A DNA stretch of 64,000 nt from Candidatus Heimdallarchaeota archaeon. Lineage in GTDB: Archaea > Asgardarchaeota > Heimdallarchaeia > JABLTI01. Below the pieces are notes generated by a model. It was not told where the DNA came from, did no database searches, and was given only the letters and a program-made list of their open reading frames with translations. The position numbers were made by a program, and so were the translations under genes. The stretch spans positions 62,001 through 126,000 of the forward strand of contig JAGXNT010000018.1 in the NCBI GenBank assembly GCA_019894765.1. The letters are read 5' to 3'. How positions within the stretch are numbered: the stretch's first letter is position 1; each line of letters opens with the position of its first letter. Positions 53,083 to 61,975 of the stretch are shown here, in pieces.

Positions 53083-54999
53083 TTATTTCCTCCTCCTGAT
53101 AATTATTGGGATTATTAACAGAACCAGACTTATCAAAGGTGAAATTGCTGAAAATTGTAAAGTAATTCTTCTTGCTGTTAAAGTTAATGTATAATTAGTC
53201 GGAAACTGAGCTATACCATCAATTTGTGTATTCTGAATCAAAATGATGAATCCACCTGCATCATTGGTAGAATAGGTAACAGATTCCATAGATGTTTGTG
53301 ATTCACTTTTAACCAAGATATCAGAGGGATCCCCTGAAAAATCATTGGGAAGAATATACAAATCCAAATCAATGTAAGTATTATCAAATACTATTTCAAT
53401 TTTAAAATTGGTTCCTTCCTCAACTGAAATCTTGAAATAGTCAAAATCTGCATAGATAAGGTCATAGGTGGAGTTAAGTAGATTCAATGAAATCGCTTCT
53501 TCAAAGATATCATTCTCTTCATAGAGATCATCTTCGATTTCACCTGGATAAGTAGTTACAATTAATGAATAGTTCGTAATCAATTGATAATGATAAATTT
53601 CCCAGATACCTATGAAATAATTGCCTGTATATGGACACTTTATGTTTACTTCTCCTCTAACTGCAAGATTCCATTCATGTTTTAATACTGCTTCATTACT
53701 AGCATAAATACTCGCGCCAATAATATGGTCTTCAGAAGCAGTTAGAATGGTTATATTAAGATGATAAAATCTATGAGCTTCTACTATGAAATAATCATCA
53801 TCTAGACAAGTAAGATCATACCAAGTATCGAGAGAAATAGTCTTAGCATAGTCAAAATCATCATTCTCTTCCAAATAATCATCTTCAGGAAAGTCTGAAA
53901 GACTAAACTCAGTCCAGTTGATTTCCGCTTTAGTTGCTAAGGGGTAAGGATCATTGACATCTGAGACATTATTAATAATATACGAACCAATTCCCGACCA
54001 ATCAGACCAATAATTACCTTTGTTAATCTGAGAGTTATACCACACATTTGTTAAGCTTTGATCAGATGCTTGACTTGAATTATCATTATTATTTAGAAAA
54101 TTGTTTTGATGAATGATATTCTGTGTACAAGAAGGTGATTTGATGTAAATACCAAATGATGAACAATTGTTGATTTCATTAAAACAAATCTCATTATAAG
54201 AAGAATCCTCCAGCCGTATTCCAAATTCAGTTTGTTGACAAGTAATAAGATTGTTGACAATTTTAGATTGCCAGACTTCAATAAAGTCAAATACTGCAGC
54301 ATTGTTTTGAATAGCATAACATGTGTTGTTATAAATCTGAATGTGGGAGGTGTAAAACAATCTAAAATTGGTAGACCAACCGGAACAAGTGTTATTTGCT
54401 ATTTTTATGAATCTACAATCAAACATTCCAATTGAACAATCGTAATAAGTAACTGACAAGCTGTTAGTGAAATGATTATTGGAAATCTCTACAAATTTGC
54501 ATAAATAGGTATTAATACCTTCACTACAATCAACAAATGTATTATTGGTAATAATGAAATTCTCACATTCAGAGATAGTAATACCGTAACTTAAACAATC
54601 AGAAATTGAATTGTTTACGATATCTACAGAACTTTTAATTGAATTATGAAAAATGATGCCATAATCTCGAGCAACTACTTCGCAATTTTGCACTACGAAA
54701 TGAACTTCAAACATGTCAGAAATACTAATCGCAGCATATGTTGCAGGTTCAATTATACTCAAATTTTCAATACGATAAGGATCCTCTCTCGTCCCAGAAC
54801 CAGGCAAACCATATGTAAGAATATCATCTTCAGAATCAATGTTAATTGGTCCATGTGATAAAGAATTGATTATAGAATTAGAGGGGTTTTCCTTATTAAT
54901 GGAGAAATTATCTGATACCAGCAAAGTTGAATTAAGACAACAATTAGTTACAAAAATCGAACAAAAAATAATGCCAATGATAAATCCCTTTGTCTTCAA
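53083..54999 (-). CDS. Large surface protein: beta-helix (NosD-like) plus PPC-like domains
   Basis: A 638-residue secreted protein. An N-terminal signal segment precedes GLPGSGTREDPYRIENLSI, the usual lead into a NosD-like right-handed beta-helix. About ten turns follow (residues 85-320), rich in N, C and S, with short repeats such as IVNNSIS and ISNNHF. Two PPC-like domains follow: DYLEENDDFDYA near residue 375 and DLYEENDIFEEA near 491. The protein ends in a C-terminal helix with RRRK. It is probably anchored in the membrane and exposed, perhaps glycan-binding. Numerous NxS/T sequons are present. Confidence 0.85.
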   Translation of the reverse strand: MKTKGFIIGIIFCSIFVTNCCLNSTLLVSDNFSINKENPSNSIINSLSHGPINIDSEDDILTYGLPGSGTREDPYRIENLSIIEPATYAAISISDMFEVHFVVQNCEVVARDYGIIFHNSIKSSVDIVNNSISDCLSYGITISECENFIITNNTFVDCSEGINTYLCKFVEISNNHFTNSLSVTYYDCSIGMFDCRFIKIANNTCSGWSTNFRLFYTSHIQIYNNTCYAIQNNAAVFDFIEVWQSKIVNNLITCQQTEFGIRLEDSSYNEICFNEINNCSSFGIYIKSPSCTQNIIHQNNFLNNNDNSSQASDQSLTNVWYNSQINKGNYWSDWSGIGSYIINNVSDVNDPYPLATKAEINWTEFSLSDFPEDDYLEENDDFDYAKTISLDTWYDLTCLDDDYFIVEAHRFYHLNITILTASEDHIIGASIYASNEAVLKHEWNLAVRGEVNIKCPYTGNYFIGIWEIYHYQLITNYSLIVTTYPGEIEDDLYEENDIFEEAISLNLLNSTYDLIYADFDYFKISVEEGTNFKIEIVFDNTYIDLDLYILPNDFSGDPSDILVKSESQTSMESVTYSTNDAGGFIILIQNTQIDGIAQFPTNYTLTLTARRITLQFSAISPLISLVLLIIPIIIRRRK

Positions 55000-55151
55000 A
55001 ATAGACTCCCGTATAATTACTTAATTGAAGAAATAAAAAATTATCTACACTACAAGTTGCTTTCCCTTAATTCCGAAAATAAATTGATATCAAGATGATA
55101 TTCAAGGAAAAAGTATAGGAAAACATTGAGAATCTCGCAAACGAACAAAAA

Positions 55152-55160
55152 TTTTATAAC
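55152..55160 (+). promoter_or_regulatory. TATA element of the aEF1A operon
   Basis: TTTTATAAC follows an A-rich stretch. Its centre is 25 bases before ATG 55181, the usual TATA-to-start distance, so the transcript would begin at or near that ATG. Confidence 0.6.
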
Positions 55161-55180
55161 TATAGGGAAAAACCCCCTTA

Positions 55181-55279
55181 ATGCAGATGTATTACCTTAA
55201 TTTAGAAGCTATACAAAAACTTCAAAAAGGGAAAGGAAACTTCTGCAAATACTATCTAAAAGAAAGTGAAATTATCTAG
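55181..55279 (+). CDS. Candidate 32-residue upstream ORF of aEF1A, possibly leaderless
   Basis: ATG 55181 lies 25 bases after the centre of a TATA element, so it could be translated without a leader. It encodes 32 residues beginning MQMYYLNLEAIQ and ends at TAG 55277-55279. That stop overlaps the AGGTG ribosome site of aEF1A, 12 bases before ATG 55292, an arrangement suited to translational coupling. It may be a regulatory uORF or a real small protein; I recognise no homologue. Confidence 0.4.
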   Translation: MQMYYLNLEAIQKLQKGKGNFCKYYLKESEII

Positions 55280-55291
55280 GTGTAAACAAAA

Positions 55292-56749
55292 ATGGCCGAT
55301 GATAAACCCCATCTAAACTTAGTCGTAATAGGTCATGTTGATCATGGCAAGAGTACGATGACAGGGCATATGCTTTTCAAAGCAGGTGCCGTTGACAAAC
55401 GTTTGATCGACAAGTACGCAGAGGAATCTGAGAAGATCGGCAAACCTTCATGGAAGTACGCTTGGGTCTTACAAAAACTCCAAGAGGAACGTGAAAGAGG
55501 TCTAACCATTGACGTTTCTTTCTTCAAGTTCGAGACCAAAAGTACTGTCTTTACAATCATTGATGCTCCTGGTCACAGGGATTTTGTAAAGAATATGATT
55601 ACTGGTGCTTCTCAAGCTAATGCTGCTATTCTTGTCGTTTCTGTTGAAAAGAACGATCTTGAATCAGGCCTTGCTGAGGAACGTATTGAGAAGACAGCTA
55701 AAGGTGATCGTCGTATTCCTGGTGGTCAGACTATCGAGCACTTAACACTAGCAATTACACTTGGTATTGACCAAATTGTCGTTGCAGTTAACAAAATGGA
55801 TCTTGTAGACTTCAAAGAAGCTTCTTACAACAATGTTGTTGAACGAATTCAAGCACTTATTGCTGGTTTTGTTAAATCAAAACTAGTAACACCAGAACGT
55901 GTTAAAGATATTAAATTCGTTCCAACCAGTGGTATGACTGGTGACGGTCTTACAGATGTAGGTGAGAAATTGTCTTGGTATAAAGGTCCATCATTAATGG
56001 CAGCCCTTAATGAATTCAAAGCTCCAGAAAAACCAACTGGTAAACCACTCAGAATGCCTATACAAGATGTATACGCAATCAAAGGCGTTGGAACTGTGCC
56101 AGTAGGTAAAATCGAAAGTGGTGTTTTGAAGCCTGGTGATGAAGTTATTTTCCCAATCTCCAAGCAAAAAGCAAAGGTACAATCCATTGAAATGCATCAT
56201 GAACAGCTAGCAAAAGCTGAGCCTGGTGATAATGTTGGATTTAATATCAAAGGAATTGCTAGAAACGAGATCTTGAAAGGCGACGTAGTTGGTCATCCAG
56301 GTGCTAATGAACCAAAACCCGTTGAATCTTTCGTAGCAACAACCTTCATTTTGAAGAACCTTTCCAAACCAGGTGCTAATCAACCTTCAGGTATGGCCAA
56401 AGGCTATGCTCCAATCGTTCACCTTGGTCAAGCAGCACAAGCTTGTCAAATTGAAGATTTCAAAATTCTCGCTAAATCAGCTCAACGCAAATCCCTAGTC
56501 AAAACTGGTGAGTATGATCCAGACATTTACTTACTACAAGGCGACCTTGCTGAAATTACCTTCAAGCCATTTGCTCCATTCATTTGCGAAAAATATTCCG
56601 ATTTCCCATCCTTGGGTCGTTTCGCAGCTCGTGATATGGGACAAACTGTTGCTGTAGGCATTATTAAGGACGTAAAAGCTGCTAAACCAAAAGTTGAAAA
56701 GCCAAAAGCTGCTAAACCAAAAGTTGAAAAGCCAAAAGCTAAGAAATAG
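55292..56749 (+). CDS. tuf: Elongation factor 1-alpha
   Basis: A 485-residue translation factor that brings aminoacyl-tRNA to the ribosome. G1 is GHVDHGKST, G3 is DAPGHRDFVKNM and G4 is NKMD; the ERGLTID effector region is intact. The EF1A-type NDLESGLAEERIEKTAK insert is present. The last 23 residues are a lysine/proline-rich repeat tail (AAKPKVEKPK twice, then AKK) encoded by a 27-base direct repeat. Archaeal homologues usually lack such a tail. A TATA element and small uORF precede it, and a hairpin terminator overlaps its stop codon. Confidence 0.96.
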   Translation: MADDKPHLNLVVIGHVDHGKSTMTGHMLFKAGAVDKRLIDKYAEESEKIGKPSWKYAWVLQKLQEERERGLTIDVSFFKFETKSTVFTIIDAPGHRDFVKNMITGASQANAAILVVSVEKNDLESGLAEERIEKTAKGDRRIPGGQTIEHLTLAITLGIDQIVVAVNKMDLVDFKEASYNNVVERIQALIAGFVKSKLVTPERVKDIKFVPTSGMTGDGLTDVGEKLSWYKGPSLMAALNEFKAPEKPTGKPLRMPIQDVYAIKGVGTVPVGKIESGVLKPGDEVIFPISKQKAKVQSIEMHHEQLAKAEPGDNVGFNIKGIARNEILKGDVVGHPGANEPKPVESFVATTFILKNLSKPGANQPSGMAKGYAPIVHLGQAAQACQIEDFKILAKSAQRKSLVKTGEYDPDIYLLQGDLAEITFKPFAPFICEKYSDFPSLGRFAARDMGQTVAVGIIKDVKAAKPKVEKPKAAKPKVEKPKAKK

Positions 56750-56766
56750 AATTTCTCAATTCTATT
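56745..56766 (+). terminator. Terminator overlapping the aEF1A stop codon
   Basis: AATAGAATT (56745-56753) pairs with AATTCTATT (56758-56766) over a 4-base loop. Three T-runs follow within 20 bases. The first arm contains the TAG stop. Confidence 0.7.
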
Positions 56767-56907
56767 CCTTTTTCTATCTTTTTTCTTTCATTCTTAGTTC
56801 TTACGTTGTTTCAGCTAAGGCTATTTTGAAACCAATAAATATTATAAGGTACATATTCTCTCTTGTATATTGAATATATCATATTATGTTTATATCGTTG
56901 TGAAGTC

Positions 56908-57579
56908 ATGCCAGAAAAAAGTGAAAGTGTTGATTTTAACGAGTCTAACACACAAGAATATGTTGGGCACGAGCTCCTTACGGGTTTAACACAGTTACTA
57001 ATATTGCTTATCTTAAAGCATGGTCCTCAACATGGTTATGAACTAGCAAGCCGTTTAGAACCAATTTATGGTCGTCGTCTTTCACCCGGTACAATCTATC
57101 CATTACTCCAACGAATGGAAAATAAGGAATACATACAGAGCACAACAATGATTGTTTCTGGTCGCAAAAGGAAAACCTATGTCATAACTCGAATGGGTCG
57201 AATTGCTATGGATAATGCCCAAGAAACACTTCAGAGCATAATTGATATTGAAAGTCCAAAAATAGATGCTGATGCTCCTGGAATTGAACTACTCAAGAGC
57301 TTAGCTCAATTTAGAATTCTCCTCATCTTAGAACAATCTCCCCTTCATGGGTACGAATTAGTCGAAAAACTTGATGATTATTTTGGACAAAAAATTGCAT
57401 TAGGTACTATTTATCCTTCCCTTCACAGACTTGTAGAGAAAGGGTATATTATCAGTAAATCACAATGGGATGGTGATCGAGAGCGTAAAGTCTATGAGCT
57501 TACTTCTCTGGGCAAAACTGCTGTCAGAAATGCTCATGTTGAGATTAGTCAAATTGCCATAGATACCATTTTTGACTGA
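56908..57579 (+). CDS. Tandem PadR-family transcriptional regulator
   Basis: About 223 residues from ATG 56908. Two PadR winged-helix domains lie in one chain: LILKHGPQHGYELASRLE with SPGTIYPLLQRMENKEYI, then LILEQSPLHGYELVEKLD with ALGTIYPSLHRLVEKGYI. A normal PadR is about 110-180 residues and works as a dimer, so this is an intramolecular dimer with two recognition helices (GTIYPxLxR in each). No C-terminal dimerisation coil of the usual type is seen after repeat 2. Regulated genes are unknown; an open frame extends upstream to 56863. Confidence 0.9.
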   Translation: MPEKSESVDFNESNTQEYVGHELLTGLTQLLILLILKHGPQHGYELASRLEPIYGRRLSPGTIYPLLQRMENKEYIQSTTMIVSGRKRKTYVITRMGRIAMDNAQETLQSIIDIESPKIDADAPGIELLKSLAQFRILLILEQSPLHGYELVEKLDDYFGQKIALGTIYPSLHRLVEKGYIISKSQWDGDRERKVYELTSLGKTAVRNAHVEISQIAIDTIFD

Positions 57580-57705
57580 AAACCGTAAGTCGTTTTCTAT
57601 TTGTTATTGAAATCATTATGTTAACCAAACGAAAATGCTTTAATTCTTACTTATTAGATATATTCCTCTAGAACTGTAAAGAAACCAAAAACTGATGGGA
57701 AAAAT

Positions 57706-58167
57706 ATGCGTGATAATCAACACACCTGGTTCATTATAAGTGGAATTACTGGAATTCTCTTTATTATTTGGGGTGGCATAGCAACAGATGCTAGACCGTT
57801 AATACCTGGAGATCTTTGGTTAATTCTTCCTGGTTGTATGTTGCTTATCATTGGTATAGTTGGGATTCTTGAAGGATTGATAACTGATATGCGTATTCTG
57901 AGATATTTCTCAGAGTTAGAAACTACAGAAATCCCCTCTTCACAAGCAGCAGCTGATTTGAATATGGATGTTGACTATTTCCAGCAGAGAATTCTTGCAT
58001 TAAAGATCAATGGAAAATTAGCGATATCTTTTCTTCCAACTACTGGGGTTATTGTAAAATCTGATAAAACAAATGAACGAACTTGCGTTTTCTGTGCTTA
58101 TCCAAATGTAACTAAGGAATTCTGTCCAGTATGTGGAACAAAGAAATTGAATGATAAAGCAAAATAA
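57706..58167 (+). CDS. Membrane protein with winged-helix-like and zinc-ribbon domains
   Basis: A 153-residue protein with no recognised family. Two transmembrane helices (about residues 8-28 and 38-62) are followed by a helical segment, LETTEIPSSQAAADLNMDV, resembling a winged-helix or PCI module. A zinc ribbon follows: CVFCAYPNVTKEFCPVCG. This combination of membrane anchor, putative nucleic-acid or protein-binding module and zinc ribbon suggests a membrane-tethered regulator. It is followed 44 bases later by the DapA-family gene on the same strand. Confidence 0.65.
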   Translation: MRDNQHTWFIISGITGILFIIWGGIATDARPLIPGDLWLILPGCMLLIIGIVGILEGLITDMRILRYFSELETTEIPSSQAAADLNMDVDYFQQRILALKINGKLAISFLPTTGVIVKSDKTNERTCVFCAYPNVTKEFCPVCGTKKLNDKAK

Positions 58168-58211
58168 ATTATAAACAACTCAATTCAAGATAAATGCAGA
58201 GATGATAAGGA

Positions 58212-59165
58212 ATGGGAAAGAAATTCAAGGGAATTGGTTGCCCCTGTGTAACACCTTTTGATGAAGACGGAGCACTTGATCTAACCAAGCTTCGAGAACT
58301 CATTGATTTCTTAATTAACAGTGAAATAAACGCAATAATTCCTGCGAGTAATTGTGGTGAATCATATACATTAACAGATACAGAATATCATCTACTAATC
58401 GACACTGTAATTGACCAAGTGAATAATGCTGTGCCAATTTATGTTGGCTTACCAACAGAATCCACTTCTCAGATACTCTCAATAGCTAAATACGCTACAG
58501 ATGCAGGAGTAGATGGATTAGTATTATATCCCCCACGAATCCCAAGTCTAACTATCCAAGAATTAGTGAATCATATTGAGCTAATAAGTTCTAAAGTTAA
58601 TTGCAATTTGCTCGTTGTTAACGATCCCGATCATTGTAAACTTGATTTATCGGTTGAGTTAATTAGTAAAATATCAAAATTCAATAATGTTGTAGGACTT
58701 GTAGAGCTAAGCAGTGATTTCAAGAAAATACCGAAAATAAGCGCACAAGTCAGCGATGGATTTTTGGTTTACACAGGTCGAGGTCTATTAGTACCCCAAG
58801 CAATAAAAGAAGGTGGGGTAGAAGGAGCAATTGTTCCAAGTGCAAATGTTGTGCCAAATCTTTTGAGTGAATTATATGAAGCATACAATGTAGAAGTGAA
58901 AGATCGATTTGAAGAAATTCAAACAAAATTAATTCCTTTAGAAATTGGTTTGAAACTCGGTTCGTTTCCTGCTGCAATAAAAGCAGCTTTGAATATGTTA
59001 GGAATAAGTGTAGGCAATCCAAGAAACCCGATTTCTTCCTTATCTGAAGGAGATCTTGAAAAATTGCGAAACATTTTGATTAGTGCTGGTTGTTTACGCC
59101 CTCCAGCAACAGATGAAGAACCTGAAAGTACTCCAGCTGAAAAAGAAAATAAGAAAGCAAAATAA
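58212..59165 (+). CDS. DapA/NAL-family TIM-barrel protein lacking the Schiff-base lysine
   Basis: A 317-residue protein with the DHDPS/N-acetylneuraminate lyase fold. The start GCPCVTPFDEDGALDLTKL and the ASNCGE loop are typical. In active family members the Schiff-base lysine is in G-[IL]-K-[ED] at strand 6; here the segment reads GLVE, with valine (V164) at the lysine position. The YNxP tyrosine is also replaced: V136-N-D-P. So the usual aldolase or synthase chemistry is unlikely. It may be a pseudoenzyme or use another mechanism. The C-terminal Glu/Pro/Lys tail is disordered. Confidence 0.85.
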   Translation: MGKKFKGIGCPCVTPFDEDGALDLTKLRELIDFLINSEINAIIPASNCGESYTLTDTEYHLLIDTVIDQVNNAVPIYVGLPTESTSQILSIAKYATDAGVDGLVLYPPRIPSLTIQELVNHIELISSKVNCNLLVVNDPDHCKLDLSVELISKISKFNNVVGLVELSSDFKKIPKISAQVSDGFLVYTGRGLLVPQAIKEGGVEGAIVPSANVVPNLLSELYEAYNVEVKDRFEEIQTKLIPLEIGLKLGSFPAAIKAALNMLGISVGNPRNPISSLSEGDLEKLRNILISAGCLRPPATDEEPESTPAEKENKKAK

Positions 59166-59193
59166 ATATCTATCTTAAAAAGAGTGTCCAAAA

Positions 59194-60477
59194 ATGACTT
59201 TTTTCGACGTCTATGAAATTATCATTCCGATCCTAACAATTTTAGCTTTATTGTATGCTGGTATAGAAGATCTCTTGTTTCGAGAAGTTCGAAGAGAAAT
59301 CGTATGGATTCTTATGATTGGAATTGGGATTATACTTGATGTTGTTTATATTGTCTTATTCGATGGCAATTTCTATGAACCACTTGCGAAAATTTTACTT
59401 ACTATAGTCATTGGTTTCATATTTGGTTTCGTTTTATTTTATTTCGGAGTGTGGGGAGGTGCTGATACGAAAGCACTTTGGGCTCTCTCAGTTTTAACTC
59501 CTATTCATCCCCTTGGAGGAAATATCCTGGGCGTTGATATTGGACAAGAGATTCTTATAATAAACTCATCAGTTTTTTCAATTCTCATTAACTCTGGATT
59601 AATAGCCCTATTATATCCCTTAATTCTAATGATTGTGAATACTGTAACTGCTGCTAGGGGGTCTTTATTTGATGAAGTGAGAGGGTCAGGATCAGAAAAA
59701 ATGCGATGTTTTATGTTTGGGTACAAGAAGAAAGTAGCTAAAATAAATCATAAGAGAATGCATTTCGATTTTCTTGAAGAATTACCTAAAAAACAATTTC
59801 AAGGAAAATTCACAGGCAATTTTGAAGGCAAAGCTGATGGAAAATTCACCGGAATTTTCAGTGGAAAAATCGATGGTGAAATTACTGGGACAATAATTGG
59901 GAAATTATTCAAAACAATCGATAAATCATTTGATGAGATGAACGTTGAAGATGTTATAAAAAACGCAAATAAAATCGTTGAAGCTCACTCCATCGAATCT
60001 GATGATGAAGATGAGAAACCAAACCTAGTACTACTAAAATATCGTGAGTTATTCGCCAAGGAAAAGAAAGAATCCCAATTAACTGATTCTGAGACTTTAA
60101 TCATTAGTGATGGAATTTTTCATGGCCCTATTGAAGGAATATTTATTGGAACAATCGATGGTTTCTTTTCCGGAAAGTTTACTGGTGATTTACTTGGTAA
60201 ACTTGAAGGAGATTTTGCAGGGGCATCATCAAAAGGCAAGTTATCTGGAGAAAAATCAGGTGATATTAGTGAGTGGCAATTAAAGCTTCGTTTTGGTTTA
60301 GATGACGAATATGTTATGGAACGAAGACAATTACGCACTTTATGGCAGTTACAATCTCATAAAAAGGAGACTGTTTGGGTTACACCTGGATTACCTTTTG
60401 TTTCCTTTATGTTAGTTGGTTACATCCTTTATCTGATATTTGATAATTTAGCCATCTTTTTGTTCGCTCTCACCTAA
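59194..60477 (+). CDS. A24-type archaeal prepilin/preflagellin peptidase-like protein with glycine-repeat insert
   Basis: A 427-residue membrane protein. Residues 1-155 resemble the FlaK/PibD catalytic half: the paired aspartates are D26 in GIEDLLF and D91 in WGGADTK. The middle, about residues 155-390, is soluble and holds two blocks of GxxX tetrapeptide repeats: nine units at 203-243 (as in GKFTGNFEGKADGKFTG) and eight at 308-350. A C-terminal helix (about 400-425) re-enters the membrane. It could process archaeal-flagellin-type signal peptides. The repeats may form a beta-sheet stack of unknown role. No pilin cluster is adjacent. Confidence 0.78.
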   Translation: MTFFDVYEIIIPILTILALLYAGIEDLLFREVRREIVWILMIGIGIILDVVYIVLFDGNFYEPLAKILLTIVIGFIFGFVLFYFGVWGGADTKALWALSVLTPIHPLGGNILGVDIGQEILIINSSVFSILINSGLIALLYPLILMIVNTVTAARGSLFDEVRGSGSEKMRCFMFGYKKKVAKINHKRMHFDFLEELPKKQFQGKFTGNFEGKADGKFTGIFSGKIDGEITGTIIGKLFKTIDKSFDEMNVEDVIKNANKIVEAHSIESDDEDEKPNLVLLKYRELFAKEKKESQLTDSETLIISDGIFHGPIEGIFIGTIDGFFSGKFTGDLLGKLEGDFAGASSKGKLSGEKSGDISEWQLKLRFGLDDEYVMERRQLRTLWQLQSHKKETVWVTPGLPFVSFMLVGYILYLIFDNLAIFLFALT

Positions 60478-60569
60478 ACTTCACAGAAGATAAAAAACAA
60501 TACACGAAATTAAAAAAACTATCGAAGGTTTTTTTATATAGTAAATAAATAGCATCAAGGTAAGAAACA

Positions 60570-61952
60570 ATGGATGATTTTGTTATTGTTGGTGCAGGCC
60601 CCGCGGGAATCTTTTGTGCACTCGAATTGCTAAAACAAGGCTACAAGAAGATTACAATAATTGATCGGGGAAAGGAAGTTTTCAAGCGTAGATGCCCTAG
60701 GAGAGAAAATAACACTGAATGTGCCGCATGCAAAATATGTGACATTACAAGTGGTTTTGGTGGTTCTGGTGCTTGGTCTGATGGTAAAATCACTAAAGAT
60801 GTTACTGGAACTGTAGGGGGCTGGATGAGTGATTTTCTTACATTAGATGAATTAGCTGAACTTACTGAATATGTGGATCAAAATATTCTTACCTTCAGTA
60901 ATGGCGGGGATAGATACTTTAGTCCAGATCCCGAATTCGCGGAAAAAATGGATAGTAAATGTCGAAAGGAGAATATGCGTTTAATTACTTATCCAATTCG
61001 TCATTTAGGCACTGATAATGCTGCTGCAATTATGGATAATATTTACAAGTTCTTGAAAGATAAAATTAACATTGTATTGAAAACAAAAGTGGATAAAATC
61101 CTTGTGGAAGATGGAAAAGCAGTAGGTGTTTCAACAACCAACGGTGATGTGTATAAAGCGAAGAAAATTGTCATGGGAGTTGGAAGAGGTGGAACCAACT
61201 GGTTGAAATCCGAATGTGACAGATTAGGCATCTCTTACTCGAACAATGCAGTCGATATTGGTGTTCGAGTTGAGACCTTGAAAGAATATTGTGATGAATT
61301 TACGGATAATCTCTATGAATTCAAAATCGAATTTGTAACACAAACTTACGAAGATAGTGTCCGAACATTTTGTGTTTGTCCAGAGGGATATGTTACAACA
61401 GAACGCTATGATGAAACCACCTGTGTAAATGGTGAGAGTCGCACTGATATTAAGAGTCCAAATACGAATTTCGCAATATTAGTAACATGTAATTTTACTG
61501 AACCTTTCAAGCAACCAATACAATATGCAAAACATGTAGCAAATCTCGCTAATATGCTATCAGGTGGAAACTCAGTTCTTATTCAAAGATTTGAGGATCT
61601 GAAAAATGGTCGTCGCTCTACTCCTGAAAGATTATCCCGATCAGTAATTAAACCCACTCTCGAGAGTGCAGTAGCAGGCGATATTAGTTTTGCAATGCCT
61701 TCACGAGTTATGAGTGATTTAAGAGACTTCTTAACTCACTTAAATGGTATCATGCCTGGAATTGATGGTCCTAATACTCTGTTTTATGCTCCGGAAATTA
61801 AGCTCTACAGTATTCGTATAGATTTAACAAATGATCTTGAATCTAAAGACGTGAAAAACATCTACTTTGTTGGAGATGGGGCTGGAATTACTCGAGGTGT
61901 AATGCACAGTGCCATTTCCGGTATCGTAGTTGCTAGAGCGAATAAGAAATAA
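60570..61952 (+). CDS. FAD-dependent oxidoreductase, uncharacterised dehydrogenase family
   Basis: A 460-residue flavoprotein with the motif FVIVGAGPAGIFCALELL, the segment GFGGSGAWSDGKI and a C-terminal YFVGDGAGITRGVMHSA. A Cys-rich patch, CPRRENNTECAACKIC (about residues 43-58), may bind a metal or iron-sulfur centre. The whole resembles the FAD-dependent dehydrogenase family with no assigned substrate (COG2509-like). It follows the FlaK-like gene by 92 bases on the same strand and ends 24 bases from the convergent phosphoesterase. Confidence 0.85.
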   Translation: MDDFVIVGAGPAGIFCALELLKQGYKKITIIDRGKEVFKRRCPRRENNTECAACKICDITSGFGGSGAWSDGKITKDVTGTVGGWMSDFLTLDELAELTEYVDQNILTFSNGGDRYFSPDPEFAEKMDSKCRKENMRLITYPIRHLGTDNAAAIMDNIYKFLKDKINIVLKTKVDKILVEDGKAVGVSTTNGDVYKAKKIVMGVGRGGTNWLKSECDRLGISYSNNAVDIGVRVETLKEYCDEFTDNLYEFKIEFVTQTYEDSVRTFCVCPEGYVTTERYDETTCVNGESRTDIKSPNTNFAILVTCNFTEPFKQPIQYAKHVANLANMLSGGNSVLIQRFEDLKNGRRSTPERLSRSVIKPTLESAVAGDISFAMPSRVMSDLRDFLTHLNGIMPGIDGPNTLFYAPEIKLYSIRIDLTNDLESKDVKNIYFVGDGAGITRGVMHSAISGIVVARANKK

Positions 61953-61975
61953 CAGCTTATAAGAAAGAATCTTCC

